Assembly: GCA_022448525.1 (NCBI GenBank)
Contig: JAKVCX010000010.1
Span: forward strand, 124,001-188,000
Direction: 5' to 3'
DNA from: Tenacibaculum sp.
Lineage (GTDB): Bacteria > Bacteroidota > Bacteroidia > Flavobacteriales > Flavobacteriaceae
DNA length: 64,000 bases
The translations under genes were made by a program, and so were the position numbers. The first letter of the stretch is position 1; the number at the start of each line of letters is the position of its first letter. The notes beneath the pieces were generated by a model. The model saw nothing but the letters and a program-made list of their open reading frames with translations. It was not told the DNA's origin and did not search any database. Shown piece after piece: positions 27,968 to 36,268 of this stretch.

Positions 27968-28943
27968 CGTATATATATTAGCCATATATTTCATATTCTC
28001 ATTCATAATTCAATTTTTCGATTATTATGATAGAGGCGCTCATACTAGAGAGTTCATTTTTGATTTTCCTATAGAATTAATAACTACCAACGCTATTATT
28101 CTTATTTATGTTTTTTGGTTAATTCCAAAGTTCATTATAACCAAACAATATGCTTCTTTTACATTTTTAGGAATTTTAATATTGGTATTCTTTTCTACTA
28201 TAGATTATACTGTTGGATTTTGGTCAGGCAAAAACGATTGGAACGATTACCCTATCGGTTTGGATTATCTATTTAAAATGATAGATATAGGAACAAACAA
28301 TAGTGCTTTCCCTTTTGCCTTGTTACTTACTAAAAAATTCTATGAAGGACAGACTCAGTTTTTAAAAATGGAAAAGCAACAAAAAGAAAATGAATTAAAA
28401 CTTTTACGATCGCAATTAGATCCGCACTTTTTGTTTAATAATTTAAACACATTAGACAGTTTAATCGATTCAGATTCAGAAAAAGCAAAGGAATACATTA
28501 ATCGACTTTCACTAATTTACAGATACCTCATTAAAACAAAAGATTCTGAAGTTATGGAGTTAGAAGATGAAATACAATTAGCTGAAAACTATATTTTTCT
28601 AATTCAAACTCGTTTCGGAATAGACTATCATTTTCAAATCGAAAAACAATCAACTTTAACTGATAAGTTTATTCCAACCGGAGCAATACAAACTTTACTT
28701 GAAAATGTTGTAAAGCACAATAAACCAGACGAAAATCCAATAAAAACTTCAATTATTATTGAAGAGAACAAACTAACTGTAGTTAACGAGAAATCTTCTT
28801 TAAAAAACAATAAAGAATCCTTTGGAACCGGTTTAGAAAACCTAAAAACCAGGTATCAACTGTTATCGGATCAGGAGATTTCAGTAGTAAATACTGATAA
28901 TAAATTTGAAGTAACTATTCCTATTATTAACTTAATTGAATAA
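27942..28943 (+). CDS. LytS/YehU-type sensor histidine kinase
   Basis: A 333-residue membrane kinase. The start is the ATG at 27942 (MNTKINKSDVYILAIYF), inside the preceding gene. Four hydrophobic segments fill about residues 8-130, then a short coil leads to the His_kinase (PF06580) core with the phospho-acceptor in LRSQLDPHFLFNNLNTLDSLI and a degenerate HATPase with TLLENVVKHNK and GTGLENLKTRYQLL. The response regulator follows after 8 bases, so the pair forms a two-component system. The signal is not known. Confidence 0.92.
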   Translation: MNTKINKSDVYILAIYFIFSFIIQFFDYYDRGAHTREFIFDFPIELITTNAIILIYVFWLIPKFIITKQYASFTFLGILILVFFSTIDYTVGFWSGKNDWNDYPIGLDYLFKMIDIGTNNSAFPFALLLTKKFYEGQTQFLKMEKQQKENELKLLRSQLDPHFLFNNLNTLDSLIDSDSEKAKEYINRLSLIYRYLIKTKDSEVMELEDEIQLAENYIFLIQTRFGIDYHFQIEKQSTLTDKFIPTGAIQTLLENVVKHNKPDENPIKTSIIIEENKLTVVNEKSSLKNNKESFGTGLENLKTRYQLLSDQEISVVNTDNKFEVTIPIINLIE

Positions 28944-28951
28944 ATAATACT

Positions 28952-29716
28952 ATGAAAATACTTATTCTAGAAGATGAAATACCTGCGTATCAAAAACTTT
29001 CTACGTATTTAAATGAGTATTTCAAGGATGAAATGAATCATGATTGGGCAAGGAGCATAAAAGACGGAAAACAATTTATGCAGGAAAAAGTGTATGATAT
29101 AATCCTGTCTGACATACAGTTATTGGATGGAATTTCTTTTGATTTATTTGATGATATTAGCACTGATACACCAATCATTTTTTGTTCAGCACATGATGAG
29201 TATTTATTCAAAGCTTTTAACTCCAATGGAATTGCTTACATTCTAAAACCTTATACTAAAAAAGAGTTTAATGGTGCTTTAGAAAAATACGAATCGCTCT
29301 TTAAAAAAGGAACCTATGGCAATTTGAATACTGAAGTAATTAATGAATTGAAATCTACTTTAAAAGAAGAAAACACAACTTTCAAAAAACGTTTTGTAAT
29401 TAAAAAAAGTAAGGGAATACAATTACTAAACGTTATTGATATTTCCTTAATTGAGGCTTCTGGAGATTTTTGTATAGCAACTGATTACAATGGTAAAAGA
29501 CACACCATATCTCAATCGTTAGGAAGCATATCTAAACAACTAAATCCGAGTAAATTTTTCAAGATTAATAGAAGTGAAATTATCAATATTGAATTCATAG
29601 AAAACATTGAAAGTCATTTTAAAAACAGATTATTATTGACAATATCGGGTTGTAAAGAAAAGCCGATGACAAGCTCTTCTACAACTGCTGAATTCAGAAA
29701 ATGGCTTGAACAGTAA
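28952..29716 (+). CDS. LytTR-family response regulator
   Basis: A 254-residue transcription regulator. The receiver domain (residues 1-120) has acidic residues LEDE, the phospho-acceptor Asp54 in ILSDIQLLDG, and the conserved Lys in ILKPYTKKEF. The LytTR DNA-binding domain (about 150-254) includes VIDISLIEASGDFCIA and FKINRSEIINIEFI. It is the output of the adjacent LytS-type kinase. The operon it ends includes a TonB-dependent receptor gene, which is a plausible target. Confidence 0.93.
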   Translation: MKILILEDEIPAYQKLSTYLNEYFKDEMNHDWARSIKDGKQFMQEKVYDIILSDIQLLDGISFDLFDDISTDTPIIFCSAHDEYLFKAFNSNGIAYILKPYTKKEFNGALEKYESLFKKGTYGNLNTEVINELKSTLKEENTTFKKRFVIKKSKGIQLLNVIDISLIEASGDFCIATDYNGKRHTISQSLGSISKQLNPSKFFKINRSEIINIEFIENIESHFKNRLLLTISGCKEKPMTSSSTTAEFRKWLEQ

Positions 29717-29740
29717 GACAGACAATCAAATTTAAAAAAT

Positions 29741-29766
29741 AAAAGGCCCGATTTCTCGAGCCTTTT
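29741..29766. terminator. Bidirectional terminator between the LytTR and Bax inhibitor-1 genes
   Basis: AAAAGGC / GCCTTTT stem with an inner CGA/TCG pairing after one mismatch, lying between two convergent genes and flanked by A- and T-rich sequence. Confidence 0.7.
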
Positions 29767-29794
29767 CTTATATATAAACGATAGTAAATTTAAA

Positions 29795-30514
29795 CTAATC
29801 TCTGTCTAAAAATATTTGTAATACATACCAGAATAATAACATTAAAGAGGCAAATAAACCTAATGCTGCTGGTATATAATCTTCAGTTGTAAACTTATGT
29901 ACTAAGTTAGAAGTTTGGTATAAAATAGAACCTCCAGCTAACACACACATTCCTACTGAAAACCAAAGTCCCATATTAAATCCGAATAATGAACCAGCAA
30001 TGATTAAACCAATTGCAATAAAGAAACCAATAGTTAATGCAGACCTTAAAAACGAAAAGTCTTTTTTAGTTATGATTACGACTGCTGATAACCCAGCAAA
30101 TAAGGTCAAGGTAACAATTCCAGCCTGTTGAAGTACTGCCATACCTTCTGCTCCCATAAATCTAGTAACAATCGCAATTAATGGAACAAAAATAAATGCT
30201 TCTGCAAAAATATAACCTGCATAAGCCATATACTGTAAGTTCTTATCTGTTGTTCTTAAAGCTGTACTTTCAGCATAGTTAGTAATTAACATAAAACCTC
30301 CAAGTAACAATAACCACTTCCAACCTTGTGTCATTGAAAACATAAAGCTTACAAGAGCATCACTTTGTTGTAATAAGAATTCGAAAACAATAAATAATAA
30401 AACTCCACCCGCAACGTGAGCATATGTTTTTTTATAAAACTCTACTCTTTCAGCATCGGTTGTTTGAGCGATTAACACTCTATCATTATCAAATGAATTA
30501 AAAGAATTTTCCAT
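29795..30514 (-). CDS. Bax inhibitor-1/YccA-family membrane protein
   Basis: A 239-residue protein with seven hydrophobic segments, typical of the Bax1-I family. The bacterial relatives conduct Ca2+ or associate with FtsH; a definite role here is not known. The sequence shows the characteristic N-terminus (SFNSFDNDRVLIAQTTDAERVEFYKKTY) and the helix run ending in LLFWYVLQIFLDRD. It is convergent with the LytTR gene and separated from lepA by a terminator. Confidence 0.88.
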   Translation of the reverse strand: MENSFNSFDNDRVLIAQTTDAERVEFYKKTYAHVAGGVLLFIVFEFLLQQSDALVSFMFSMTQGWKWLLLLGGFMLITNYAESTALRTTDKNLQYMAYAGYIFAEAFIFVPLIAIVTRFMGAEGMAVLQQAGIVTLTLFAGLSAVVIITKKDFSFLRSALTIGFFIAIGLIIAGSLFGFNMGLWFSVGMCVLAGGSILYQTSNLVHKFTTEDYIPAALGLFASLMLLFWYVLQIFLDRD

Positions 30515-30567
30515 AGTTTTTTAAAGTTTAATTAGATTGTAAAAATAGAATTTATTTTTTAATAAAA

Positions 30568-30593
30568 AACCCTAGTAAGTTACTACTAGGGTT
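30568..30593. terminator. Terminator between lepA and the Bax inhibitor-1 gene
   Basis: A perfect 10-bp stem (AACCCTAGTA / TACTAGGGTT) and 6-base loop, with A- and T-rich flanks. It lies just downstream of the lepA stop on the minus strand. Confidence 0.85.
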
Positions 30594-30602
30594 AAATATA
30601 TC

Positions 30603-32399
30603 TTAATCATTTAATTTCAATACTGCCATGAATGCTTGTTGAGGGATTTCTACGTTTCCAACCTGACGCATTCTCTTCTTTCCTTTCTTTTGTTTCTCTA
30701 AAAGTTTACGCTTACGAGAAATATCTCCACCGTAACATTTCGCTGTTACATCCTTACGTAACGCTTTCACCGTTTCACGAGCAATAATTTTTGCCCCGAT
30801 TGCTGCCTGAATTGGAATATCGAATTGTTGACGAGGAATTAATTCTTTTAATTTCTCACAAATTCTTTTTCCGATAGAATAAGCGTTACTATCATGTAAT
30901 AAAGATGAAAGTGCATCAACCGATTGTCCGTTTAATAACATATCTACACGAACAAGTTTTGACTTCTTCATTCCGATTGGATGATAATCAAAAGATGCAT
31001 ATCCTTTAGAAACTGTTTTTAATCTATCATAGAAATCAAATACAATTTCCGCTAAAGGCATTTCAAAAATTAACTCTACTCTCTCAGGAGTTAAATATGT
31101 TTGGTTAATAATTTGTCCTCGTTTTTCAATACATAAACTCATTACTTGTCCAACGAAATCTGATTTTGTAATAATAGAAGCTTTGATAAATGGTTCCTCT
31201 ACTCTATCTAATTTTGATGGGTCAGGTAAATCTGATGGATTATTTACAATAATAATCTCGTCCGGTTCTTTCTTTGTATATGCATGATAAGACACGTTAG
31301 GAACCGTGGTAATAACTGTCATGTTAAACTCACGTTCTAAACGCTCTTGAATAATTTCCATGTGTAACATTCCTAAGAATCCACAACGGAAACCAAATCC
31401 TAATGCCGCTGAACTTTCTGGTTGGAAGACTAAGGAAGCATCATTCAATTGTAACTTCTCCATAGAAGCTCTTAATTCTTCATAATCCTCAGTATCTACA
31501 GGGTAAATTCCGGCAAATACCATTGGCTTTACATCTTCAAAACCTTCAATATTATCAGTAGTTGGATTTTCAAAATCAGTAATAGTATCTCCTACTTTTA
31601 CTTCTTTAGCTGTTTTAATACCTGTTATTAAATATCCAACATCACCAGTTTTAATTTCTTTCTTTGGCTCCTGTTTTAACTTTAAAGTCCCAACCTCATC
31701 GGCAAAATAATCATTCCCGGTTGCCATGAACTTAATCTTTTGGTTCTTTTTAATTGAACCATCTATAATTCTAAAATAAGTTTCAATTCCTCTGTATGAA
31801 TTATAAACACTATCAAAAATTAATGCTTTCAATGGAGCGTCTGGGTTTCCTTCTGGAGCAGGAATTCTATCAATAATAGCCTCTAAAATATTATCAACTC
31901 CAAAACCAGTTTTACCACTTGCAGGAATTACATCTTCCGGATCACAACCTAATAAATCTACGATATCATCGGTTACTTCTTCTGGATTGGCAGATGGCAA
32001 ATCAACTTTATTTAAGACAGGAATAATTTCTAAATCATTTTCTAAAGCTAGATATAAATTAGAAATAGTTTGTGCTTGAATACTTTGAGCAGCATCTACA
32101 ATTAACAACGCTCCTTCACAAGCCGCTATAGAACGAGAAACTTCGTAAGAAAAATCTACGTGTCCTGGAGTATCAATTAAATTCAAAATGTATGGTTCAC
32201 CATTGTGCACATAATCCATTTGAATTGCGTGAGATTTAATTGTAATTCCACGCTCTCGCTCCAAATCCATATTATCTAATAATTGATCTTGCTTTTCACG
32301 CTCTGTTACGGTTTGCGTAAAATCTAACAATCTATCCGCAAGTGTACTCTTTCCGTGATCAATGTGGGCGATAATACAAAAATTCCTAATGTTTTTCAT
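30603..32399 (-). CDS. lepA: Elongation factor 4
   Basis: A translational GTPase that back-translocates or remodels stalled ribosomes. The 598-residue product is the normal length. I start it at the ATG at 32399 ([19 protein letters not shown]), which is the conserved N-terminus; an upstream in-frame ATG would add 26 residues and would lie upstream of the promoter. GTP-binding motifs are visible: AHIDHGKST (G1), ERGITIKSH (G2), DTPGHVDF (G3) and NKVDLP (G4). The C-terminal LepA-specific domain ends in [10 protein letters not shown]. Confidence 0.97.
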   Translation of the reverse strand: MKNIRNFCIIAHIDHGKSTLADRLLDFTQTVTEREKQDQLLDNMDLERERGITIKSHAIQMDYVHNGEPYILNLIDTPGHVDFSYEVSRSIAACEGALLIVDAAQSIQAQTISNLYLALENDLEIIPVLNKVDLPSANPEEVTDDIVDLLGCDPEDVIPASGKTGFGVDNILEAIIDRIPAPEGNPDAPLKALIFDSVYNSYRGIETYFRIIDGSIKKNQKIKFMATGNDYFADEVGTLKLKQEPKKEIKTGDVGYLITGIKTAKEVKVGDTITDFENPTTDNIEGFEDVKPMVFAGIYPVDTEDYEELRASMEKLQLNDASLVFQPESSAALGFGFRCGFLGMLHMEIIQERLEREFNMTVITTVPNVSYHAYTKKEPDEIIIVNNPSDLPDPSKLDRVEEPFIKASIITKSDFVGQVMSLCIEKRGQIINQTYLTPERVELIFEMPLAEIVFDFYDRLKTVSKGYASFDYHPIGMKKSKLVRVDMLLNGQSVDALSSLLHDSNAYSIGKRICEKLKELIPRQQFDIPIQAAIGAKIIARETVKALRKDVTAKCYGGDISRKRKLLEKQKKGKKRMRQVGNVEIPQQAFMAVLKLND

Positions 32400-32427
32400 T
32401 CGTTCTTTATTCCTTCTTAATGACTTG

Positions 32428-32460
32428 CAAAGATACGCTAATTGCATCGTGTCTAGCAAA
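32428..32460 (-). promoter_or_regulatory. Promoter of lepA
   Basis: On the minus strand TTTG (32460-32457), 21 bases, then TATCTTTG (32435-32428), close to TTTG-N19-TAnnTTTG. It lies 28 bases before the ATG at 32399. Confidence 0.7.
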
Positions 32461-32563
32461 TAAAAGTTTCGGGTCACTATTTATTTTAAAACATTCTAAT
32501 TCTGGAGTATTTCATTATTTCTTACAAAAAGAATTTCGAGATTTTATTTAAAGTTTCAATCGA

Positions 32564-32663
32564 TTTTTTTCCCTTTCAACCTTCAAAAGTTCCTCCTAAG
32601 AATATTTAATAGTTAGTAAACTAAAGGGCTCCAATACTTTTGTCAACATTACTAATAATTTAA
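32564..32663 (+). promoter_or_regulatory. Duplicated promoter-region copy P1 upstream of the CHRD gene
   Basis: Contains TTTTTTTCCCTTTCAACC at 32564-32581, then TACTTTTG at 32635-32642 (a TAnnTTTG element), then AACATTACTAATAATTTAAA at 32645-32664. A second copy (P2, 33618-33713) shares all three blocks, and the distance from CCC to TACTTTTG is 64 bases in both. P1 is 31 bases before the CHRD start. Confidence 0.55.
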
Positions 32664-32673
32664 ATTCATTAAA

Positions 32674-33480
32674 ATGAAAAAATCAATTTTTCTAATCTTA
32701 AGTATCATTTTTCTTATTTCATGTTCAGATGATGATACTACAACTTCACCAAGTTTAGATCAAGAGTTCGTAATTCACGTAAACACATATAATGCTATTC
32801 CTGGAATTTCAAACAGAAATGATAGTGGAACAGTAAAGTTATCTCTTTATGAAGATTACACTTTAAAGTTCGACATTAACATAACCAATTTAGCTAATTC
32901 CGATAATTTAACTGTAGCCCATATTCATAATGGAGATGTTTTATCTTCTGGAGGTGTATTTGCTGGTTTAGTAGATGGAACCAATGTTTCGTTTACTGGA
33001 GGAACAGCACAAGGAACAATTACTTTAACTGCTAATGAAGCTACTGAACTTAAAACTAGTAAAAATTTATATGTTAACATTCATTCATCGGATGCTCCAT
33101 CCGGATTGGTGAGAGGACAAATAAACGTAGAAGTTAGCCAAGCTTATAATGTACAACTCACATCATCTATTAACGGTCGAACAGAAACCGGAGTTGCAAC
33201 TTTGCGTGTTGTTGATGATTATTTACATTATAAAATTGAAGTGAATGATTTAAGTTCTTCGGATGAAATCGTAGCCGCACACATTCATGCTGGCTCAACA
33301 GGACAAAACGGAAATGTAGTACTAGGCTTTGATATTACAAGTAATGATGATCTTGGAGTTTCGAAAATGTTACAAATAACAAATGACGATATCAACAAAT
33401 TGAATCAAGATGCTTTATATGTAAATGTACATTCATCTCAATATCAAGCAGGTTTAATAAGAGGACAAATAAGAGATTAA
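32674..33480 (+). CDS. Lipoprotein with two CHRD domains
   Basis: A 268-residue lipoprotein (MKKSIFLILSIIFLISC). Two CHRD domains follow in tandem, at about residues 27-150 and 155-268. Each ends in the family signature NIHSSDAPSGLVRGQI or NVHSSQYQAGLIRGQI and carries AHIH motifs (VAHIHNG, AAHIHAG). CHRD domains occur in chordin and many bacterial surface proteins; the function in bacteria is unknown. It heads a cluster of haem, YceI, OB-fold and DUF5777 genes of the same strand, although a 556-base gap with structured DNA separates it from them. Confidence 0.9.
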   Translation: MKKSIFLILSIIFLISCSDDDTTTSPSLDQEFVIHVNTYNAIPGISNRNDSGTVKLSLYEDYTLKFDINITNLANSDNLTVAHIHNGDVLSSGGVFAGLVDGTNVSFTGGTAQGTITLTANEATELKTSKNLYVNIHSSDAPSGLVRGQINVEVSQAYNVQLTSSINGRTETGVATLRVVDDYLHYKIEVNDLSSSDEIVAAHIHAGSTGQNGNVVLGFDITSNDDLGVSKMLQITNDDINKLNQDALYVNVHSSQYQAGLIRGQIRD

Positions 33481-33487
33481 AAAATGA

Positions 33488-33591
33488 ACCAGCATATTAG
33501 AACGGAGCTATCCATAGCATTAAAAAGTTGTAGGGGACATTTTTAATAATGAATAAACTTAGGATTTGGCAGGATAAATCTTTATGCTGGT
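33488..33591 (+). repeat. Long-loop inverted repeat A after the CHRD gene
   Basis: ACCAGCATA (33488-33496) pairs with TATGCTGGT (33583-33591) across an 86-base loop, followed by TCTCTTTTTA. Inside the loop is GTAGGGGACATTTTTAATAA, which resembles the loop of inverted repeat B (33813-33922). It may serve as the 3' structure of the CHRD transcript. Confidence 0.5.
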
Positions 33592-33617
33592 CTCTTTTTA
33601 GCAAAACATTTAAACCA

Positions 33618-33713
33618 TTTTTTTCCCTTTTAACCCAAAAAAATTCCCTTTGACTGTAATTAATAATAATAAAACCGCGTAAGTAAAATACTTTTGAAAC
33701 GACATTAATAATA
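33618..33713 (+). promoter_or_regulatory. Duplicated promoter-region copy P2
   Basis: TTTTTTTCCCTTTTAACC at 33618-33635, TACTTTTG at 33689-33696 and ACATTAATAATAAT at about 33702-33715 repeat the three blocks of P1 with the same 64-base spacing between the first two. The next convincing coding start downstream is at 34037, giving a long leader that contains inverted repeat B. Confidence 0.5.
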
Positions 33714-33812
33714 ATCTACATGATTTATGAACAAAATGACATTTAGAATTTAATCTATATAAAGAGCCATCAATCCAGAGGAACACTTAAATATTTAAAG
33801 TGGAACTCTAAG

Positions 33813-33922
33813 ACTCAGCATATTCGTTTTTATTCCATTCGAACTGAAAACCGAAGTTAGAGGGGAACGTTATTAATAATTTAAAGTTTTTAGATTCGTT
33901 TAAATATTAACATATGCTGAGT
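33813..33922 (+). repeat. Long-loop inverted repeat B upstream of the haem lipoprotein gene
   Basis: ACTCAGCATAT (33813-33823) pairs perfectly with ATATGCTGAGT (33912-33922) across an 88-base loop. The loop contains TTAGAGGGGAACGTTATTAA, similar in sequence and position to the loop of inverted repeat A. Confidence 0.5.
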
Positions 33923-34036
33923 TCTTAAAAAAGATGAATTATCTTGAGATGAAAATTCTAATGTATCATTACTTACCCAACCATAAAATTCAGGAATTAA
34001 CTTTCCATTTCCATATAACCTACTAAACACAAAATC

Positions 34037-34399
34037 ATGAAAACACTAAACCTATCATTACTTTTAATTTTATCGATAACTATTCTGAGTTGTTCTTCTT
34101 CAGAAGTTGCCAATGAAGATCCTGTAGTAATCGATCCTACTCAAAAAGTAACTTACGAAAAAGACGTGAAAAACATAGTGAACAACAGTTGTGCTGTTAG
34201 TGGATGCCATACAGGCTCATCTCCTGCAGCAGGAATATCATTAAATACGTATACTCAAGTTAGAAGTCAAGCTGAAAACGGGAATTTAATAGGCCGAATC
34301 AACAGTACATCTAACCCAATGCCTCCTACAGGTCAATTACCTAGTGCAACACGCAGCATAATCGATCAATGGAAAGCTGATGGATTTTTAGAAAATTAA
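34037..34399 (+). CDS. Haem-binding lipoprotein with C-x4-CH motif
   Basis: A 120-residue lipoprotein (MKTLNLSLLLILSITILSC). A candidate c-type haem site, NSCAVSGCHTG at about residues 53-62, has four residues between the cysteines instead of two, a variant seen in some environmental cytochromes. A later NPMPPTGQLP contains a Met-Pro pair that could supply the sixth ligand, and IIDQWKADGFLEN is the usual C-terminal helix of this domain. Covalent haem attachment is inferred. The YceI gene follows after 29 bases. Confidence 0.75.
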   Translation: MKTLNLSLLLILSITILSCSSSEVANEDPVVIDPTQKVTYEKDVKNIVNNSCAVSGCHTGSSPAAGISLNTYTQVRSQAENGNLIGRINSTSNPMPPTGQLPSATRSIIDQWKADGFLEN

Positions 34400-34428
34400 T
34401 ATTACTAACTATAAAAAGAAACTAAAAA

Positions 34429-34962
34429 ATGAGATTATTAATAATAATGTTACTAATTGGTCAATCAGTATTTGCCCAAAAGTATTTTACAAGAACAGGA
34501 TCTACTGGATTTAGAGCATCAGTAAAAGCATTCGAACCTGTACAAGCATTAAACAAAAGTACAAGTGCCATTTTAACCAATGAAGGAAAAATAGCCTCGC
34601 AACTTTTTATTAGTGCGTTTAAATTTCGATTAGCATTAATGCAAGAACACTTTAATGAAAACTTTATGGATTCAGCAGAATTTCCAAAAGCAACATTTAG
34701 AGGAAATATTCAGGATATTAAAGTAAGTGAACTTGAAAACTCGAAAGAAGTTGTTATCAAAGGAACACTTAATATTCGTGGAATAGATAAAGAAGTGGAA
34801 ACTAAGGGAACTATATCAAAAGTAGGAGACAAAATCGTTCTTGTCTCGAAATTTGTAGTTCTTCCTGGAGATTTTAATATTGAAATACCAAGTCTTTTAA
34901 GACGTAAGATTGCACGAGAAGTAACTATTGACATCAACTATGAATTTACTGAAAAACTATAA
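34429..34962 (+). CDS. YceI-family periplasmic protein
   Basis: A 177-residue exported protein with a short signal peptide (MRLLIIMLLIGQSVFAQ). The YceI lipocalin-like fold binds polyisoprenoids or other hydrophobic ligands; the sequence shows FISAFKFRLALMQEHFNENFMD, EFPKATFRGNI and LNIRGIDKEVETKGTI. Its coding end overlaps the following OB-fold gene by 23 bases. The set CHRD-haem-YceI-DUF5777 on one strand suggests an envelope redox or lipid module. Confidence 0.88.
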   Translation: MRLLIIMLLIGQSVFAQKYFTRTGSTGFRASVKAFEPVQALNKSTSAILTNEGKIASQLFISAFKFRLALMQEHFNENFMDSAEFPKATFRGNIQDIKVSELENSKEVVIKGTLNIRGIDKEVETKGTISKVGDKIVLVSKFVVLPGDFNIEIPSLLRRKIAREVTIDINYEFTEKL

Positions 34963-35326
34963 GAAACTAATTCTCGTCTCTGTTATATTAATCATTGGAT
35001 TTTTTGGATATAATTATGTTTTCAAAAAAGCTGATACCACAGAAGATATTAAAATTTCATTCAAAGGATCATCAAAAGATTTACTCTTAAAACTGTCTAA
35101 AAACGTTGACGAACTCAACAGCAAAGCAGTTTTAATTGAAGGAAAAATATCTTCGATAAACGATGAAGGAATTATTATTGATGAAACGGTATTTTGTCAA
35201 TTCACTGATTTACAATCAACACAAAAACTCAAAGAAAGTCAAACTGTAAAAATTAAAGGAATTATAATTGGTTACGATGACTTACTAAACGAATTAAAAC
35301 TAAACCAATGCATTTTAAAAGACTAA
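34940..35326 (+). CDS. Membrane-anchored OB-fold (tRNA_anti-like) protein
   Basis: A 128-residue protein. The start is the ATG at 34940 (MNLLKNYKKLILVSVILI), inside the YceI gene. An N-terminal transmembrane anchor (about 9-26) is followed by a small beta-rich domain, with AVLIEGKISSINDEGIIID and LKESQTVKIKGIIIGYDDLLNEL, matching the tRNA_anti-like OB-fold family found beside DUF5777 and YceI genes in Bacteroidota. It overlaps the next gene by 19 bases. Function unknown. Confidence 0.72.
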   Translation: MNLLKNYKKLILVSVILIIGFFGYNYVFKKADTTEDIKISFKGSSKDLLLKLSKNVDELNSKAVLIEGKISSINDEGIIIDETVFCQFTDLQSTQKLKESQTVKIKGIIIGYDDLLNELKLNQCILKD

Positions 35327-36207
35327 CCCTATTTTTCTGCTTTGTTTTGTCTATTAACACCTCAACTATTTTTTCTCAAGATGACTTACTAAATGAACTT
35401 GATGATATAGTTAAGAAAGACAAAAATTCAAAAGATAAAAATGATGAAAACTCAACTCAGTTTGAACTTCCAGCATTCAAAACACTTAAAATCGGGAATT
35501 TACAATCTACAAAGATTGCCGAGAAAGGAGATTTATACTTAATTGTTTCGCATAGGTTTGGACCTTTGAAAGACGGATTAGACACTTTTCTAGGTCTGGA
35601 CCTTGCTAACACCAAAATAGAATTATTGTATAGCTTCTTCGACGGGGTTCAATTTAGTGTAAGTAGAGAATCTTTTGAGAAAACAGTGGCTTTTGCCAGT
35701 AAAGTAAGAGTAGCAAGACAATCAAGTTCTTTTCCATTAAACTTAGCTGCATACGGTACGATAAATATTAATGCAGAATTAAACAATAGCCGATTTACAA
35801 ACTATCGTTTAAAAGATGCAGATAGATTTAGTTATGCACTACAATTTTTAGCATCTCGAAGAATTTCGAAGAACTTCTCTTTAGAATTAGCTCCAACTTA
35901 TGTTAGAGAAAACCTACAAATTTTAGAAGAAACATTTGAATCAAATCACAATCAATTCGCAATGGGAATTGGAGGTCGTTTAAAATTAAGTAAGCGTATT
36001 AGTTTCAATGCTGAATATGTACATAATTTCAACAGACATCCAAATTCAATTTACTACAACCCATATACCTTTGGTGTTGATATAGAAACTGGAGGCCATG
36101 TATTTCAATTATTATTTACCAATGCACAATCTACTAACGAACCAGGATTTATTAGTAATGCTGGAGGAGACATTGCATTCGGATTTAATATTGTAAGAGT
36201 TTTTTAA
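35308..36207 (+). CDS. DUF5777 family outer-membrane beta-barrel protein
   Basis: A 299-residue exported protein with a signal peptide (MHFKRLTLFFCFVLSINTS region). A charged linker (about 30-50) leads into the DUF5777 barrel: LKIGNLQSTKIAEKGDLYLI, HRFGPLKDGLDTFLGLDLAN and a series of amphipathic strands ending in GDIAFGFNIVRVF. The start overlaps the OB-fold gene by 19 bases. It is the last gene of the CHRD/haem/YceI group, followed by a convergent terminator. Confidence 0.88.
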   Translation: MHFKRLTLFFCFVLSINTSTIFSQDDLLNELDDIVKKDKNSKDKNDENSTQFELPAFKTLKIGNLQSTKIAEKGDLYLIVSHRFGPLKDGLDTFLGLDLANTKIELLYSFFDGVQFSVSRESFEKTVAFASKVRVARQSSSFPLNLAAYGTININAELNNSRFTNYRLKDADRFSYALQFLASRRISKNFSLELAPTYVRENLQILEETFESNHNQFAMGIGGRLKLSKRISFNAEYVHNFNRHPNSIYYNPYTFGVDIETGGHVFQLLFTNAQSTNEPGFISNAGGDIAFGFNIVRVF

Positions 36208-36226
36208 CGAGTAATCCCTGTACTCA

Positions 36227-36268
36227 AAATGTAGTTTACGCTAATCATGATTAGGGTAAACTACATTT
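36227..36268. terminator. Bidirectional terminator overlapping the oxidoreductase stop
   Basis: A 13-bp stem (AAATGTAGTTTAC / GTAAACTACATTT) encloses a 14-base perfect palindrome, CTAATCATGATTAG, after one G-G mismatch. The hairpin includes the last codons and stop of the Gfo/Idh/MocA gene and separates two convergent genes. Confidence 0.85.

Larger units (their letters stand above)
33481..34036. other. 556-base gene-poor region with duplicated elements
   Basis: No convincing protein gene fits here. The region holds inverted repeat A, promoter-region copy P2, a short ATG frame of only eight codons at 33720, and inverted repeat B, ending 114 bases before the haem lipoprotein gene. The elements A/B and P1/P2 are diverged copies of each other, so the stretch looks like the relic of a duplicated upstream module, perhaps one that once included another small gene. 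Confidence 0.5.

Noticed and set aside
32400..32477. A 26-residue N-terminal extension of lepA
   Set aside because: A consensus-like promoter (32428-32460) lies inside the extension, and the family N-terminus begins at the ATG at 32399.
33720..33746. An eight-codon ATG frame after promoter copy P2
   Set aside because: Too short to support as a gene; kept only as a note in the region description.
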